64,000 nt of DNA from Deroplatys truncata (taxonomy: Eukaryota; Arthropoda; Insecta; Mantodea; Mantidae), in the NCBI GenBank assembly GCA_030765065.1, contig CM060978.1:221731498-221795497 (forward strand), read 5' to 3'. The notes below the pieces were generated by a model, which saw nothing but the letters and a program-made list of their open reading frames with translations, did not search any database and was not told the origin of the DNA. A program made the position numbers and the translations under genes. Below, piece after piece: positions 25,325-37,011 of this stretch; the stretch's first letter is position 1, and every line of letters begins with the position of its first letter.

Positions 25325-25470
25325 AGGTATGAATACAGATTTTCTCGGGCTTCCAGCCGTCTACCCAGAAGATGGTAGCGATGCAACGTCGATTTATAAA
25401 AGAAGACGTCCCGAAACGTCCATTTCTAACCAACTGAACACCTCACTGGAAGCCTCAGAAAATCTACAGT
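25325..25470 (+). repeat. folded motif resembling a Penelope-like or LINE 3' end
   Basis: AGATTTTCTCGGGCTTCCAG (25337-25356) pairs with CTGGAAGCCTCAGAAAATCT (25446-25465) with two mismatches, enclosing a GC-richer loop. Inside are CAGAAGATGGTAGCGATG and, downstream, CCCGAAACGTCC. The GAAGATGG...CGAAACGTC pair is a layout often seen in degenerate hammerhead-like structures of Penelope-like elements. The canonical CTGATGA core is not present, so any ribozyme assignment is speculative. Confidence 0.3.
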
Positions 25471-26102
25471 ATACACTATGTATTATTCTAGCATTAAATA
25501 TTAGGGTGTGTCTGATCAAATTATTTTTTTAAGAAAAAAGAGCTGTTTTCAATTGTCTATTGAAATAATTTTTATCATTTAAAAATGCGTAATGTGTAAA
25601 GCTCAGCCTTGTGTAAAGAATGTGTAAAGCTCAACCTTACAACGCAATCATGTCAACAGCAGCCATATTCCATCATTCAGTATAGATCTAAATCGTTCCG
25701 AATGAATGGATTAGGTTATACTTAGTAAAGAATGAACGCTTCTTGCTTACCCAACAACTCTACGGTAACCGAATTCTTCCGGTAGTAAGATATTCTAAAA
25801 ATTCCAACATCCTGCCTGATAGTTCCTGTAAATATAACAGAGTGGGACAAACAGTAACTATGACATATTCTCATTGTTTTGTGAAAAAGTGAGTCTAATT
25901 GCTTGATCAACAGTGTAATGTTTTTGTTTCTTTTCTAATTCAAATACCTGAACATTTATAACGCGTTCAAGTTTGGAGTTACTTCATAAAAAGTCCATAA
26001 TCTCCGAGAATTCTCTCGGATAAACGGCTCATTAATTAAAACGAAAACTAACAGAGCATGAACTCGAACCAATAAGATAGAAGAAACCTCCGTTACGAAG
26101 TA
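25471..26102. other. spacer, no gene recognised
   Basis: No frame with a recognisable domain. Confidence 0.4.
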
Positions 26103-27030
26103 CAGAATCAGTGGAAAGTCCCTTTACACTGCCTTAACCCGGTTCTATGAAGCAAAGAAGGAAGAAAATGTGTAATACGAATACGAATTATCGAATGTGT
26201 AATCGATTATCGATAAGGCCGTTAGATCTGACAACGCCGATAGTGATACCGGAGGCAATACGCAACAATACTCGCTCAAAATGGCTGGTAAAGTTTTGGC
26301 CGATACAAGTCCTTTTAGTGTGAAAGAGCGTTTGGTGGCTTCTGTGTGGGTCCACGAACGCCGAAACACCAGAGAAACAATGCAGGACGAGTGTGCGATT
26401 TATCGCAGCTCTCGTAGACGTAATGTGTTTTTGTGGGCGAAAGACAATCCTCACTTTTATGAAGAGATTCAGAATAATCCGCCTCATGTTATGGTTTGGG
26501 CAGGCATGACAGCAGATCACCTTCTGGGTCCCTATTTCTTCGATAGCCCTGTCAATCAACACACTTATTTAAAAATGATCGAAGAAAGATACTTTCAGAA
26601 TTGACGACACGGGAAATTGACAACAGTCTTCTTTCAACATGACGGGGCACCAGGACATTTCGCCGTCCGCGTGCGCCAACGCCTGGACGAAATTTTTCCA
26701 AATCGCTGGATTGGACGTGGCTCAGAACAATCTCGGCTCCATTACCTTGGCCTCCAAGAAGTCCTGACCTCACCACGCCTGATAATGCACTGTGGGGTAT
26801 TGAGAAAACGCTGATACGTAAATGATGAGCAACTGAAAAACGCAGTTTGTGCGGCGTTTAAAACCATCACACCTAATCTGCTGTTGCATATGAGCAATCA
26901 GACATGGAGGCGCATTAAATTATGCTACAAACATGGGGTAACTCACGCAGACGGTTTGGACCTACAGGAGGAAAGCTGTACATAACTTATAGTTTCAAAG
27001 ATAGTGTAAAGGGACTTTCTGCTCGCCCTG
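26103..27030 (+). mobile_element. Tc1/mariner-superfamily element, internally deleted
   Basis: The ends are imperfect inverted repeats of about 28 bp: the left end holds GAAAGTCCCTTTACACT (26114-26130) and the right end its complement (27003-27019). The outermost bases are more diverged on the left (CAGAATCAGTG against CAGGGCGAGCA). TA dinucleotides at 26101-26102 and 27031-27032 fit the TA target-site duplication of this superfamily. At 928 bp it is shorter than the usual 1.2-1.3 kb, as expected from the missing part of the transposase. It is non-autonomous. Confidence 0.85.
26281..26985 (+). pseudogene. broken Tc1/mariner transposase
   Basis: The first frame (26281-26604) starts MAGKVLADTSPFSVKERL, resembling the N-terminal start of insect Tc3/mariner-like transposases. 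It then skips most of the DNA-binding domain and enters the catalytic domain at VMVWAGMTADHLLGPYFF. After a stop, a second stretch gives TTVFFQHDGAPGHFAVRVRQ, which contains the second catalytic aspartate (QHD). A frameshift later leads to PDLTTPDNALWG, carrying the third acidic residue, and then to a tail resembling HMSNQTWRRIKLCYKHGV. The first catalytic aspartate segment falls in the deleted part. Stops, frameshifts and the deletion make it non-functional. Confidence 0.8.
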
Positions 27031-27221
27031 TAGAATGAGATATACACATGTGATAGTGCTGTCAGGTGGTATCGTGCTTGTTTCGTGTGTGAACAGTGTT
27101 ACACCTCTCCTAATTCCCAGTCAGTTCTGTTAAAACACAGTTGGAGTAATTAGATATTCTCAGAAAAGCTTTCGGTTGCTAAGGACGGGTAACCACATTA
27201 CAGTAAAGCCAATTCTGCTGC

Positions 27222-27330
27222 ATTGACCTTTCGGATTATGAGAAGGGTGCAATTACCTCTCTGGAAAACAGAGAAGGGGATTATAAGACCACAGGTTGTC
27301 ATGCCAGTTCACAGCAATAATAGATAACTG
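27222..27330 (+). pseudogene. possible Tc1-like transposase N-terminal scrap
   Basis: A short translation IDLSDYEKGAITSLENREG resembles the opening of Tc1-family proteins (a D-L-S-D-x-E-K-G start). It breaks into stops within about 35 codons and no catalytic motif follows. The match is weak and could be chance. Confidence 0.25.
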
Positions 27331-27448
27331 CACAAGTGCAACACTGTCTTTAGTGGTACATAAGAAGCTTTGCCATAAGACATGATGTCGTCAATCAGCG
27401 TTTTGATTAAAGTCATGTCAAGAAATTACATACAACAACCGCTCCATC

Positions 27449-27540
27449 ACTATTATTATTATTGTTATTATTATTAATATTAGTATTATTATTGGTAGTA
27501 GTAATAGTGGTGGTAGTAGTGGTAGTAGTAGTAGTAGTAT

Positions 27541-27584
<44 letters not shown>

Positions 27585-27600
27585 TTGTTATTGTGTTTAT
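27449..27600. repeat. compound trinucleotide microsatellite
   Basis: ATT repeats (from 27449) pass into GGT/AGT-type repeats and then a long run of about 14 AGT units (27545-27582). The leucine- or valine-rich frames across it are artefacts of the repeat. Confidence 0.93.
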
Positions 27601-27709
27601 TACTATGGAATAGAGAAGTTCTTTTCCTGCCATCAAGATACTGATAAAAAGAGACGCAAATAGAACGAATACATCTTCCCAGCGTATTTTAAACTCGAAA
27701 ACGTAATAT

Positions 27710-28662
27710 AAAAATCTGATGTGTTACACTCACATGCTTTTTCTACTCTTGTACAAACTATTTTTACAAACTCTTATTCTCCATCTATTTCATATTAATC
27801 GAGATAAACATTTGCAGAAACGATCTTTTGACATGCAAAGAGACTACATTTTACACATAGCGACCAGCTCTAAAAATATTTGACTATTGCTTAAGGCGTA
27901 CTATGTTACCCTTGTTTTGTATTTGCAAAGGGCAATTTAGAAATACAGTAGCCTTTAAGCATAGACATATCTCTTAATAGCCGGTTGCTAGGTGCAGCAC
28001 CATTCTCTTTGCTACAGATTAATACTCTTTGTATATGCAAGACAAAAAAATGAATAACGAATTCCCATTTGAGAAAATAAGTATTGAAAAATTTAAGAGA
28101 ATAACAAGCAATATCTCGAAAAAGGTTCACTCAACAAAAAAAATGTATATGACATAAATTGTGTATTTCAAGGCGATCTACATTTTGTGTGTAGTAAAAT
28201 TTTGTCTATCTCTTATGGTTTACCAGTTATGCAAAAGTCGTTCACAATGAATAATACTTTTGGAGACATTCCCAGAAAATTCAAGATATGCATTTTATTT
28301 GTCATAAAAATATCTTAAACATATAATATTTCAATCAAAATCGTTAGAGCCATATTTGAGAAAATTAAAATTTTCGAAAAATCTTCCATATAAAGGGTAA
28401 TCTGGGGTGGGGGGATTTTCTTGAAAACCTTCGTGTCGCATCTCTGGAAGATACTGAATCTAAATACCAAGTTTGGTGTTTATCCAACTGTTCATTTCTG
28501 AGTTATGCTGTTCACAGACACACACACACACGGACATGTTTCCAAAAATGCTTCTTTTGGATTCGGGGTCTCAAAACATATATTTCCGGTGAAATCTCGG
28601 TATCGAATTTTTGGGTGGAATACAATACTTGCCCTGCTTACTACACGTGGTAGAGAAAGTAA
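27710..28662 (-). repeat. F1 repeat, full-length copy
   Basis: On the minus strand it runs from the TTACTTTCTCTACCACG end (28662) to ACACATCAGATTTTTAT (27710). It carries the variant distal module (about 27835-28020) shared with 3089-4011 and 52638-53584. It has a short CA tract near 28516-28532 and no coding potential beyond frames that arise from family conservation. Confidence 0.92.
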
Positions 28663-31437
28663 AAAATGTACATACTAGGCTGTACTGTATAGAGTAAACT
28701 GAGTTTGTTTACATCATTTGGCGTCTTTTGCATATACGTTTCATCGTCCTCTATTTTGTCTTATCTCGTCTTATTCGATACAGATTTCCGTCATTGCTCC
28801 GGACGCACTTCAGTCTTGAGGTTACTGTGCTTCCTGCATCGTTTTAAAGCCAATTCATTATGCCCTCACCGTTCACCAAGGAATACAGTCTAGTATCAAA
28901 ACAGCGTGGTTTCAAATTCTTCTGATTCTAAAAACATTTTCCCAAAAGCAATATGTCTCCCCTGCGGCAAGGCCTCACAGGAGCATATGAAGTGCTGGGT
29001 TTTTTCAGTTTCTTTCTTGTACGTTGCATCTTCGCACTTCCAGAAGATGTCTTGTGAGAAATGAAATTATTGTTTTCAGTTGAAATCTGTTGCATATAAG
29101 TAAACTTTCAAGATCTCCATACATGATTTCCTAATAAATAGTTTACCACATTTGTTCCTTGAAGTTTTAAGCCAGGTTGTATTATGTTCTGCTTTGAACT
29201 AGTTCTTAATAGCCTCTTTTATTAAACATCGAGATGTTTCTAGAGCCGGCTCTGGCCCAATAAATTGGGAATTTGCTCTCACCCTTGCACGTTCATTAGC
29301 TTTCTCATCTTCCTCTATACTTTCAGCCATCATCTGTCATTTTTCTGCCTTCCACGAACCATCTTACCCAATCACTCCACACTGGTCGTGGTCTCTCTTC
29401 TTCGTCAAGGGGATTGTCAGTTATATAGTAATGGCCACCTCTCAGGTGATATTTTTCTGTGAATGACCATGCCAACTTAAAACATCTTCCTTCAAATGTA
29501 TAAACAATATTTACTACTACCGCTTGCATCTGCTTCCATAGAGTTTAATTTCGAATTTTATGAAGTCTAGAGATACACCTACTTCTTCTCTAATTATGCA
29601 TTTCCATAGCTTTTATTTTGCTTTTATTTCTCCAACAGAAATAAAAACCAGGAGGTATTATTCTTGTTATTACTGACGTCTGTCTCTATGTCATAGTTTT
29701 TACAGGACATGTAGTTATGAGATGACGTAATTCTATAATCCTGTAGAAATGGTTTCTCAGTTTCAATGATAATTCTCAATATCGAAGTCAATGTTCCTTT
29801 AAAACCCAAACCTTTTTATTAATATGGTATTTATACATCATAATGGAAATAATCTTCAAACAGCATTTACGACAACTATTTACTTATAAGAGCTAATCAG
29901 ATATACGAGCGTGCACCTTCTTACGCTTTTTTCAAGAGACTGCGTTGTTTTCCATAACAAATGTAGCTCTCCAGCGGTTTATCTTGTAAATAATTCGTGT
30001 GCGAGAAAAGAATTTGAATAAGCGTTTCTTCTTAGAAGGGAACAAACATAATGTCATTTTCAATATATTGGAGGTTAAGGCATTAAGTTCAAATTGTATT
30101 ACGTTATTTTCACCCTTTGGTTATAATACAAGAGTCTACAACTTTTCAATGAAACATGCATCAATTTGAAATTAATTTTATAGCGTGTCTACCAAAATTG
30201 GAAAACGGTAATATCCGAAAATTTTTAAATTTTAACTTGTTACGTGTCTCATGCTGTTTTTATTATTTTTAATTGCTTGAGAAAATATTTTTAGAAGAAC
30301 TCAGTGCTTAGTAAAATAAGTTGAAGGAGAGATCTATTCAATTGAGAAAATAAGGTTTTCCATCACGGTTTAGGTTTAAAGATAATATCTGAAATAATTT
30401 CCATGTATGAGTGTGCGAGGCTCCCACATGTAACGAAAGCACACCTGGCAGAAACGTTAGTCACATTCAGCTACCTGACCCAGCTCAAATTTTGTTCTGT
30501 TATAAACATAGATATGGTATACAAACACGCTATGAATTTACATCGGTTTATTGACATTTTCGTAACTTTTGGTCGTAGGCAACATTCATAACTTATTAGG
30601 CATTCCTGCTATAGCAATTTCAATGAGTTTCTTCCTTAAACCTTAATATAATTTAGACACAATATTTCAATGTGCTACCGTTTAATAATATCATTAGATT
30701 TTGTGAAATACATTATAAAGTAGGGTTTTTAATTTTAAAATGCTTCATATGAAGTTAAACACAGTGTGAGCTCCCGTAAAAGGGCAAGATGAGCTCAAAG
30801 TTCTCCAATAAATTAGAACTAATTAGTTTCATATCACCATTTCAAATGGAGAAACTTTTACTCAGTCCTACCATTCTGTAAATGCGTCACTTAGTAAATG
30901 ATAAGATTAAAAAATTCTATAAGCCTGAATTATAAGTCGTGAATATGAAGTTATTGAATTAATACTAAGAAATGTTATGCATTTGTTTCCTATTATAAGA
31001 TCACCCTTCCTATCGTTAAACATTTTGCTTGGATGCTTTGCATAAACTTATCCTAATGGTTCTAGCGCAGAATGCTGAAACTACATTAGGGAAGATAAAT
31101 GATTAATAAATGAATAATAAAAAGACGCAATTGGCTAGTATAGGGGGATGAACTTGATAACACGCATGCTCCTGGGCATCCTTCCAATAATCGATTGTGT
31201 ACCCCGAAAAGCAGGGGCTTCGTTTGCTTTATAATATACCACCATTAATCATTGCTTTCTAGGTTAAGCCCTGACTACGGATAGTTATTTGGCAACGCTG
31301 TTTTAAAGTAAGTACTGGCCATTATTGTGAAAAAGTAAAGGAAAGCTAGATTTGTTGCATTAGCACAACGCTCACTTGTTTTCAAGTCTACATTGTGAAG
31401 ATAGATTGTTACATTGAAATGGAGAAAAATAATGTCA
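28663..31437. other. no gene recognised
   Basis: Frames reach 68 codons without domains. 29323-29529 (minus) is somewhat GC-richer and ends in an acidic/basic tail (EEERPRPVW), but I cannot assign it. No repeat landmark seen. Confidence 0.4.
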
Positions 31438-32215
31438 GAAAGGGTCTAAAATGGCAAGTAAGCACAAATGTAAGCCGTATAGCGAAACTGCAGCTCAATT
31501 GGGGATAAGTAGAACGTGAATGGAATAGAGTAGGCAAATCAAAGAGAAGCGGCAATGTAATCCGTCGGCCTGGCCACCCCTACAATGTTTTTTTTTTCCG
31601 GATCGGTAGACGAATACTGGAGTGGTTCCCTTTCTACCACGAATTTCCTGTCCCCATCATTTCCTATCATCTGTTTCACCTTATTCGTTTCAGGGATGTA
31701 GGACCAGCGACGGCGGTTGGTATGCTGCGGCAGGAGATGGAATTTGCGCTATGGAAGGATTTCTGAATGGTGCTTGGCGGAACTGCTGGGTTCCCTTCGT
31801 TCCTAGGAGTGTCTCTCTACTCCAGGGAACTTCCAGGGTGCGGGTAGTTAAGGCAGGACTAGCCTGCGTTAGAAATTATGCCATTGGAATTGTAAGGCAC
31901 TCGTCCCTGCTAGCGCACATTGTCGTCCGGATCTGGTCACCTTTTCTCCCAGGGGTCGCATTGGAAGCACAAAGGGCACTTTTAAGATCTCGAGAAAAAT
32001 TCCAGGTTTGAATTCTATCCAGAACATTTGGAATATAGTCATTAGAAAAGCAGCTACCTGCAGGCTGAAAACTCATCAAGAACTTCGTGAGGCATTCTCC
32101 AAGTCTTAGAGCAATATTTATTATAACGCAATCAAGTAAAGAACTTATGAACAGCGCGTCCAAATGCATAAACACGTATCTAAAAGCACACGAAGGCCAA
32201 ACAGACCACTAAAAC
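31438..32215 (+). pseudogene. decayed Tc1-like transposase
   Basis: Two parts in the right order look like a Tc1-family protein. The N-terminal part reads KPYSETAAQLGISRT, a helix-turn-helix-like segment, and after a frameshift RSGNVIRRPGHPYN, similar to the linker after the HTH. About 430 bp later (from about 32010) comes NSIQNIWNIVIRKAATC, in the position of the PIENVW motif holding the last catalytic glutamate, here changed to Q. KTHQELREAFSKS and an RVQ...K tail follow, as in Tc1 C-termini. The middle, GC-richer frame (31622-32011) shows no clear catalytic D motif, so it is heavily decayed or holds another insertion. Several stops are present. Confidence 0.55.
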
Positions 32216-34040
32216 ATCTGCATACGTTTTGGATCAATAATTTTCTACCTACGGATGGCTAATGTAATCACGTTACACATGTTTAATTAAAATTTGTTAA
32301 AATTACACTTGCTGTCCTTAAACGTTTAGTAAATGCTGTACTACTATGCCGAAGACTTGTGATATCACTCCTTTCACCCCTCTTGAATAAATACTTCAGA
32401 ATAATCCTCTATACAAAATACTCAATCAAGTTATCGTGGCTGTAGCTGGTTGTTGAATGTTGTGCTTCTTAAGCCGCTTGTACACGATTAAATGTTTGTC
32501 AAATTCAATACTTTACGAGAATTTTCAAGAGTTGTCACAACTACATAACTTTTCTTGTCAAATTGCTTCCAATACTTTTAAAGTCTTTGAAAGTCTTGAA
32601 AGCAAATAAGGATATGCTCTAAACGATCAAAGATTTCACAATGATGTTATGGATTTGGCCAATGAAATGTGAGTATTCACAGTGCGTCACGAAATCTGCA
32701 ACATGACAAAGCAAAAGGTAAACAAAAATGCCTACCCGACCAAGGTATGTCGTATGCGAACTGATTAGGTGATACATAAGCTGGCCATGTCCCCACGTCG
32801 AGAGCTCCGTGGATTACCACAAGATGAAGCAGATGAACGCGATTATGAGGAAATAATCGCCAGGCAGTTTTCTAACTAAGTATACATTAATGCAATGTTA
32901 TATAGTGTCGTTAACCTATCAGTTGGTGTTATTTTAATTGTATTCCACACTCGTAATGTGATTTCATTGGATATAATACGTGAAAGTGCTACATAATATT
33001 AGTAAGGAGCAATGTTTCATTGTGAATTGTAATACTGTGACGCAAATACTAAATTGCTTTGCGCGTGATAAATTATTATCAATGTGTTCTGAAGGGTTTC
33101 CGTTTGGCGAAGAGACAACTTGTAAATACACATTTTTGACATTTCCAGGTATTGTCAAGTCTTTCCGATCTTGTTAAATATTGAAAAACGTTTCAAATTT
33201 TTTCTTGTAAACTCTTGAATTGAAAAAAAAGGTTTGATCGTGTACAAGGGGCTTTAGAATTATCTACTGCGCCTGTTGCACCTTACTGCAGGCATATAGC
33301 ACATTATTTCCCTTATGCATATGCATTCTAAAACCAAATATATGCCATAAAAGTAAGTCAGGGAATATTTAACCAAGCAAACAATGCCAATATTACGATT
33401 TCCTGACTTTCTTAGGATTTATTTGTCCTTCTTTACATTGCTTGCTCGCATATATAAACCTTCCTTGTGAATCAGTAAGTAATGCTAGTGATTTTCTTGC
33501 ACGCAAAGAGCGACACATTCAGTACTGATATGCAGGTGATATACATTATGTCAGGAAATTTCATGAACTGATTGGCTTATCTCTTACGGAGATGCGAGCA
33601 CTTCATTATAATCACACATAAAATGTTGAAATTCAATTGAGAAAATAACATTCTCTTCCATTGTTCACCCAAGTCAGGAAAGGCAGCTTACTACGTGGGT
33701 ATACACATTCTCTAACAATTGATTGTTGCGCTCTCTGATAATATTGATTTTAAAGTTGTTGCAAGAAAAATAAAATGATACCTGCGATCGCTAAATGAAT
33801 TATTTTATATCTAAATAAAAGTTTCTTGTTCAATATTATGTAATATGTATTGTGAGAGTGCTTACTATACTTATAATGTATATTGAATGCACTTAGCATA
33901 ACATTTATTCGCTTTGTTTAGTACTGTGATTCTGTTTGTTTTTCTTAAACTGTAGTGAATCAAGCGATTTATGGAAAAAATGCACAAAAATAGGAATGAG
34001 AACTTAACTCTAATATAATATATATTTAATTAGCATGTTT
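32216..34040. other. no gene recognised
   Basis: A short segment at 32785-32878 translates as SPRRELRGLPQDEADERDYE, an acidic and unusually polar stretch for this region, but it has no identified family. Otherwise AT-rich with no repeat landmark. Confidence 0.4.
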
Positions 34041-34905
34041 TTACTTTCTCTACTACGTATAGTAACTAGGCGAAGTATTGTATTCTACCTAAAAATTCGA
34101 TACCGAGATTTCACCGGAAATACATGTTTTGAGACCCCCTGAATCCAAAAAAAATAATTTTTGGCAACATGTCCGTGTGTGTGTGCGTCTGTGTGTCTGT
34201 GAACAGCATAACTCAGAAACGAACAGTCGGATAAACACCAAACTTGGTATTTAGGTTCAGTATCTTCCAAACATGCGACACGAAGATTTTTAAGAAAATT
34301 CCCCCACACCAGATTACCCTTTATATGGAACTTTTTCGAAAACTTTAATTTTCTCAAAAATGGTTCAAACGATTATGATTAAAATAATACGAGTATATTT
34401 AAGATATTTTTATGACATATGAAATGTATATCTCGAATTTTCTGGGAATGTCTCCAAAAGTATTCTTCATTGTGAACGACTTTTGCATAACTGGTAAACC
34501 ATAAGAGATAGACAAAATTTTACTACACAAAAAATGTAGATCGCGTTAAAATATATAATTTATGTCATATACATTTTTTGTTGAGTAAACAATTTTCGAG
34601 ATATTGCTTATTATTCCCTTAAATTGTCCAATACCTATACTTTTTCTCAATTGGAATTCATTATTCTTTTTTTTTTGACCTGCTAATGCAAAGAGAATGG
34701 AATACTCCACATAGCAACCAGTTCTTAAAATATTTAACTATTGCTTAAAGCATAGCAATTCCCCTTGCATCTACAAGAAAATGAGCAATAAAATTAAGAT
34801 CCCGATATCTCGGTTAACACATGAAGCATATGGAGAATAAGCATTTGTAAAAGTAGTTTGTGCAAGAGTAGAGAAAGTCATGTGAGTGTAACACATCAGA
34901 TTTTT
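34041..34905 (+). repeat. F1 repeat, full-length copy
   Basis: An intact family layout from TTACTTTCTCTACTACG to AACACATCAGATTTTT, with a TG tract at about 34173-34200. It is one of the closest copies to the apparent consensus. Confidence 0.93.
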
Positions 34906-35459
34906 ATGTACGACAATCCTTATGTATGCAATTAAAATGAATTACAATAAAATAGGGCAATTCATTCTTCTTGTACAGTTATAAAATTAAACTACTATGC
35001 GCATCAAATGACTCTTTCATTGAAAAACAATCACAAACTTATTGTAATATATTAACTACAGAATATTCTCTTCTACTTTTTCACATTTCTCTTTCGCCTT
35101 TCGCCATTGTGCCATCTATATATTTGTCGGTTCTGTGCCAATATCCTTAATTCCATTCTTGTTTTTCTTGCAACCTAATTGGCATATTGAGTACATTCAG
35201 GGGTCCAACGTCGTAGCAGCGTTTAATACCTTCCCTGTATACAACGCTGGAGGAGTTGAAGGTGTCACTGCAAGCTGAAGCGGGAATTTCCTAATTTGTT
35301 TTCGGCTCCACTTATGCTTTGAATATTTGCAGTGAAAACACGTAAAACGTTTATTCCAGGATACGGATCGGGAAAAAATGTGGCCATGTTTGATTGCGGA
35401 CATAGATAACAACAATGTTGTTGATGAAGCATTCCAATCGTGAATAGCAACGTTATGGC
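34906..35459. other. no gene recognised
   Basis: 35197-35450 is slightly GC-richer with overlapping minus frames of 61-72 codons and no recognised domain. It may be the upstream part of the fragment that follows. Confidence 0.35.
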
Positions 35460-35461
35460 TA

Positions 35462-35605
35462 TTGCTTATGAAGAAAACCAGGAAGGAGATAGGGGAGTTC
35501 CTGTGGGATTATTTTGAGCAAACGGTACCGCAATATTCTTTAGATGAGTTTCGGAGACGTTTTTGAACGTCACGAACAACAACAGAGATAGCTTCAAGTT
35601 ATGAT
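35462..35605 (+). pseudogene. possible PIF/Harbinger transposase N-terminal fragment
   Basis: Translation gives KTRKEIGEFLWDYFEQTVPQ, then YSLDEFRRRF, a stop and TSRTTTEI. This order (acidic/aromatic stretch, V-P-x-Y-x-x-x-x-F-x-x-x-F, then x-R-T-T) resembles the region before the nuclease core in insect Harbinger-type transposases. It is cut short by the F1 copy at 35624. The match is short and needs a search. Confidence 0.3.
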
Positions 35606-35623
35606 TCATCCTTATGTTTATTT

Positions 35624-36323
35624 TTACTTTCTCTACTACGTATAGTAAGTAGGGGAAGTATTGTATTCCACCAAAAAATTCGATACCGATATTTCACCGG
35701 AAATATATGTTTCGAGAATTCCTGAATTCAAAAAAAAAGCATTTTTGGAAACATGTCCGTGTGTGTGTGTGTGTGTGTCTGTGAACAGCATAGCTCAGAA
35801 ACAAATAGTCAGATAAACACCAAACTTGGTATTTAGGTTCAGTATCTTCCAGAGATGCGACACGAAGGTTTACAAGAAAATCCCCCCACCCCAGATTACC
35901 CTTTACTTGGAACATTTATCGAAAATTTTAATTTTCTCAAAAATGGCTCTAACCATTTTGATTAAAGTTTCAGATGTTTAAGATATTTTCATGACAAATA
36001 AAATGTATATCTTAAGTTTTCTGGGAATGTCTCCTAAAGTATTCTTCATTGTGAACGACTTTTGCATAACTGGTAAACCATAAAAGATAGACAAAATTTT
36101 ACTACACAAAAATATAGATCGCGTTAAAATACACAATTTATGTCATATACATTTGTTTTGTTGAGTGACCCATTTTCGAGATATTGCTTGTTATTCCCTT
36201 AAATTTTCAAATACTTTTTCTCAAATGGGAATTCGTTATTCATTTTTTTATGTCCTGGACATACAAAGAGAATGGAATGCGCACATAGCAACCAGCTCTT
36301 AAAATATTTGACTATCCCTTTAA
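35624..36323 (+). repeat. F1 repeat, left arm of an inverted pair
   Basis: A standard F1 start with a (TG)n tract at 35759-35777, continuing to TTTGACTATCCCTTTAAG, where it breaks into an inverted F1 copy. The last roughly 170 bp of the family is missing. Confidence 0.9.
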
Positions 36324-36765
36324 GCTTATGGTTTACTAGTTATGCAAAAGTCGTTCACAATGAAGAATACTTTTGGAGACATTCCCAGAAAATTCGAGAT
36401 ATACAATTCATTTGCAATAAAAATGTCTCAAACTCATGGTATTTTATTCAAAATCGTTGAGAAAATTAAAATTTTCGAAAAATGTTGCATGTAAAGGGTA
36501 ATCTGGAATGGGGGGTTTTCTTGAAAACCTTCGTGTCACATCTCTGGAAGATACTGAACCTAAATACCAAGTTTGGTTTTTATACGACTGTTTGTTTCTG
36601 AGTTATGCTGTTCACAGACACAGACACACACACACGGACATGTTTCCAAAAATGCGTTTTTTGGATTCAGGGGGTCTCAAAACATGTATTTCCGGTGAAA
36701 TCTCGGTATCGAATTTTTGGGTGGAATGCAATACTTCCCCTACTTACTATACCTAGTAGAGAAAT
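36324..36765 (-). repeat. F1 repeat, right arm of an inverted pair
   Basis: On the minus strand it starts at 36765 (TTTCTCTACTAGG) and covers the first half of the family to CTGGTAAACCATAAG. Joined tail-to-tail with the preceding copy, it makes an inverted structure about 1.14 kb long whose outer ends are both F1 5' ends, with arms of about 440 bp. Confidence 0.9.
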
Positions 36766-37011
36766 AAAAATCTGAAGAACATAACTCTAAAATGCTGTAA
36801 TGTGGAGTCTTATATGAAAGACTTCATCTTTCCTTCATTTTATGCATTGCTGAAGCAGCAATTATTTCCATTTTCTCAGTAGTTCTAAAGTATTTATGAG
36901 CTATACTTTGACCATATACCTACTGTTCTTCACGTCACTCACTTGAAAGCCTGCTGTTAAAAAGAATAGAACATATTATAATAAAGGTACTGTATTCCTC
37001 ACGTCAGAGTA
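36766..37011. other. short spacer
   Basis: AT-rich, with nothing recognised. Confidence 0.4.

Noticed and set aside
27418..27644. Leucine-, valine- or isoleucine-rich small proteins
   Set aside because: They are translations of a trinucleotide microsatellite. The same applies to 41822-42034.
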